From: Bacteroidota bacterium
GTDB lineage: Bacteria > Bacteroidota > Ignavibacteria > Ignavibacteriales > Melioribacteraceae
Assembly: GCA_023381535.1 (NCBI GenBank)
Contig: JAMCSN010000055.1
Location: 1-5,280 of the forward strand
DNA length: 5,280 nt
Reading direction: 5' to 3'
Shown here: positions 5,187-5,280 of the stretch, in pieces
Layout of the letters: each line of letters opens with the position of its first letter
Numbering within the stretch: position 1 is the first letter of the stretch
Made by a program: the position numbers and the translations under genes
The notes under the pieces: generated by a model
What the model saw: the letters and a program-made list of their open reading frames with translations, nothing else
Told to the model about the DNA's origin: nothing
Databases searched by the model: none

Positions 5187-5280
5187 ATGCATAACTGGTC
5201 ATGGGATATTGAGAATGAAGACTATCTAAACAAAACGATAGAACGATGTAAGAAACAAAAAATTGTACTTCCAAAATTTA
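5187..5280 (+). CDS. Start of an unrecognised protein, truncated by right edge
   Basis: An open frame from ATG 5187 runs through the window end (31 complete codons). The peptide begins MHNWSWDIENEDYL and continues with a basic, charged stretch (ERCKKQKIVLPKF). There is no signal peptide or membrane segment in the visible part, so a cytoplasmic protein is likely. I do not recognise the family from this short piece. It has a strong ribosome binding site and the same direction as xdhAB; without the RAYT/REP block it would lie directly behind xdhB, so it may have been the third gene of a purine-catabolism operon. That last point is inference. Confidence 0.65.
   Translation, partial: MHNWSWDIENEDYLNKTIERCKKQKIVLPKF

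Overview
The window looks like a chromosomal segment from a moderately AT-rich bacterium. The protein styles (a separate iron-sulfur/FAD subunit and molybdenum subunit of xanthine dehydrogenase, an MdtG-like transporter, and a REP-associated tyrosine transposase with its repeats) would fit the Bacteroidota/Ignavibacteria-Chlorobi side of the tree. That placement is an impression from sequence style, not a demonstrated result.

Layout: (i) 1-644, minus strand, holds the N-terminal half of a major facilitator superfamily transporter that runs off the left edge. (ii) 645-777 is a short divergent intergenic region with a near-perfect palindrome (705-719). (iii) 778-2196 and 2198-4450, plus strand, are xdhA and xdhB, the two subunits of a xanthine dehydrogenase. 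They are separated by one base, so they are almost certainly co-transcribed and translationally coupled. All cysteines for the two [2Fe-2S] clusters, the FAD-binding motifs, and the purine-specific active-site residues of the molybdenum subunit can be seen, so the enzyme should be a functional hypoxanthine/xanthine hydroxylase. (iv) 4453-5170 is a compact block made of a RAYT-type (Y1 HUH) transposase gene at 4528-5052 and five copies of one REP-like palindrome: two before the gene, one inside it in frame, and two after it. (v) 5187 to the right edge is the beginning of another plus-strand gene with a strong ribosome binding site. I do not recognise its product.

How the parts relate: xdhA, xdhB and perhaps the gene at 5187 look like one plus-strand purine-catabolism operon, with the RAYT/REP block sitting exactly in the gap between xdhB and that gene. 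The most interesting feature is this block. All five palindromes share a GTAG foot, a nine-base-pair stem and, in three of five, a TGT loop. Stem positions that vary are always compensated on the other arm. The two outermost copies face each other, so the block begins with GTAGGGAA and ends with its exact reverse complement. One REP copy encodes nine residues of the transposase itself. The molybdenum-enzyme maturation factor gene xdhC is not present in the window.
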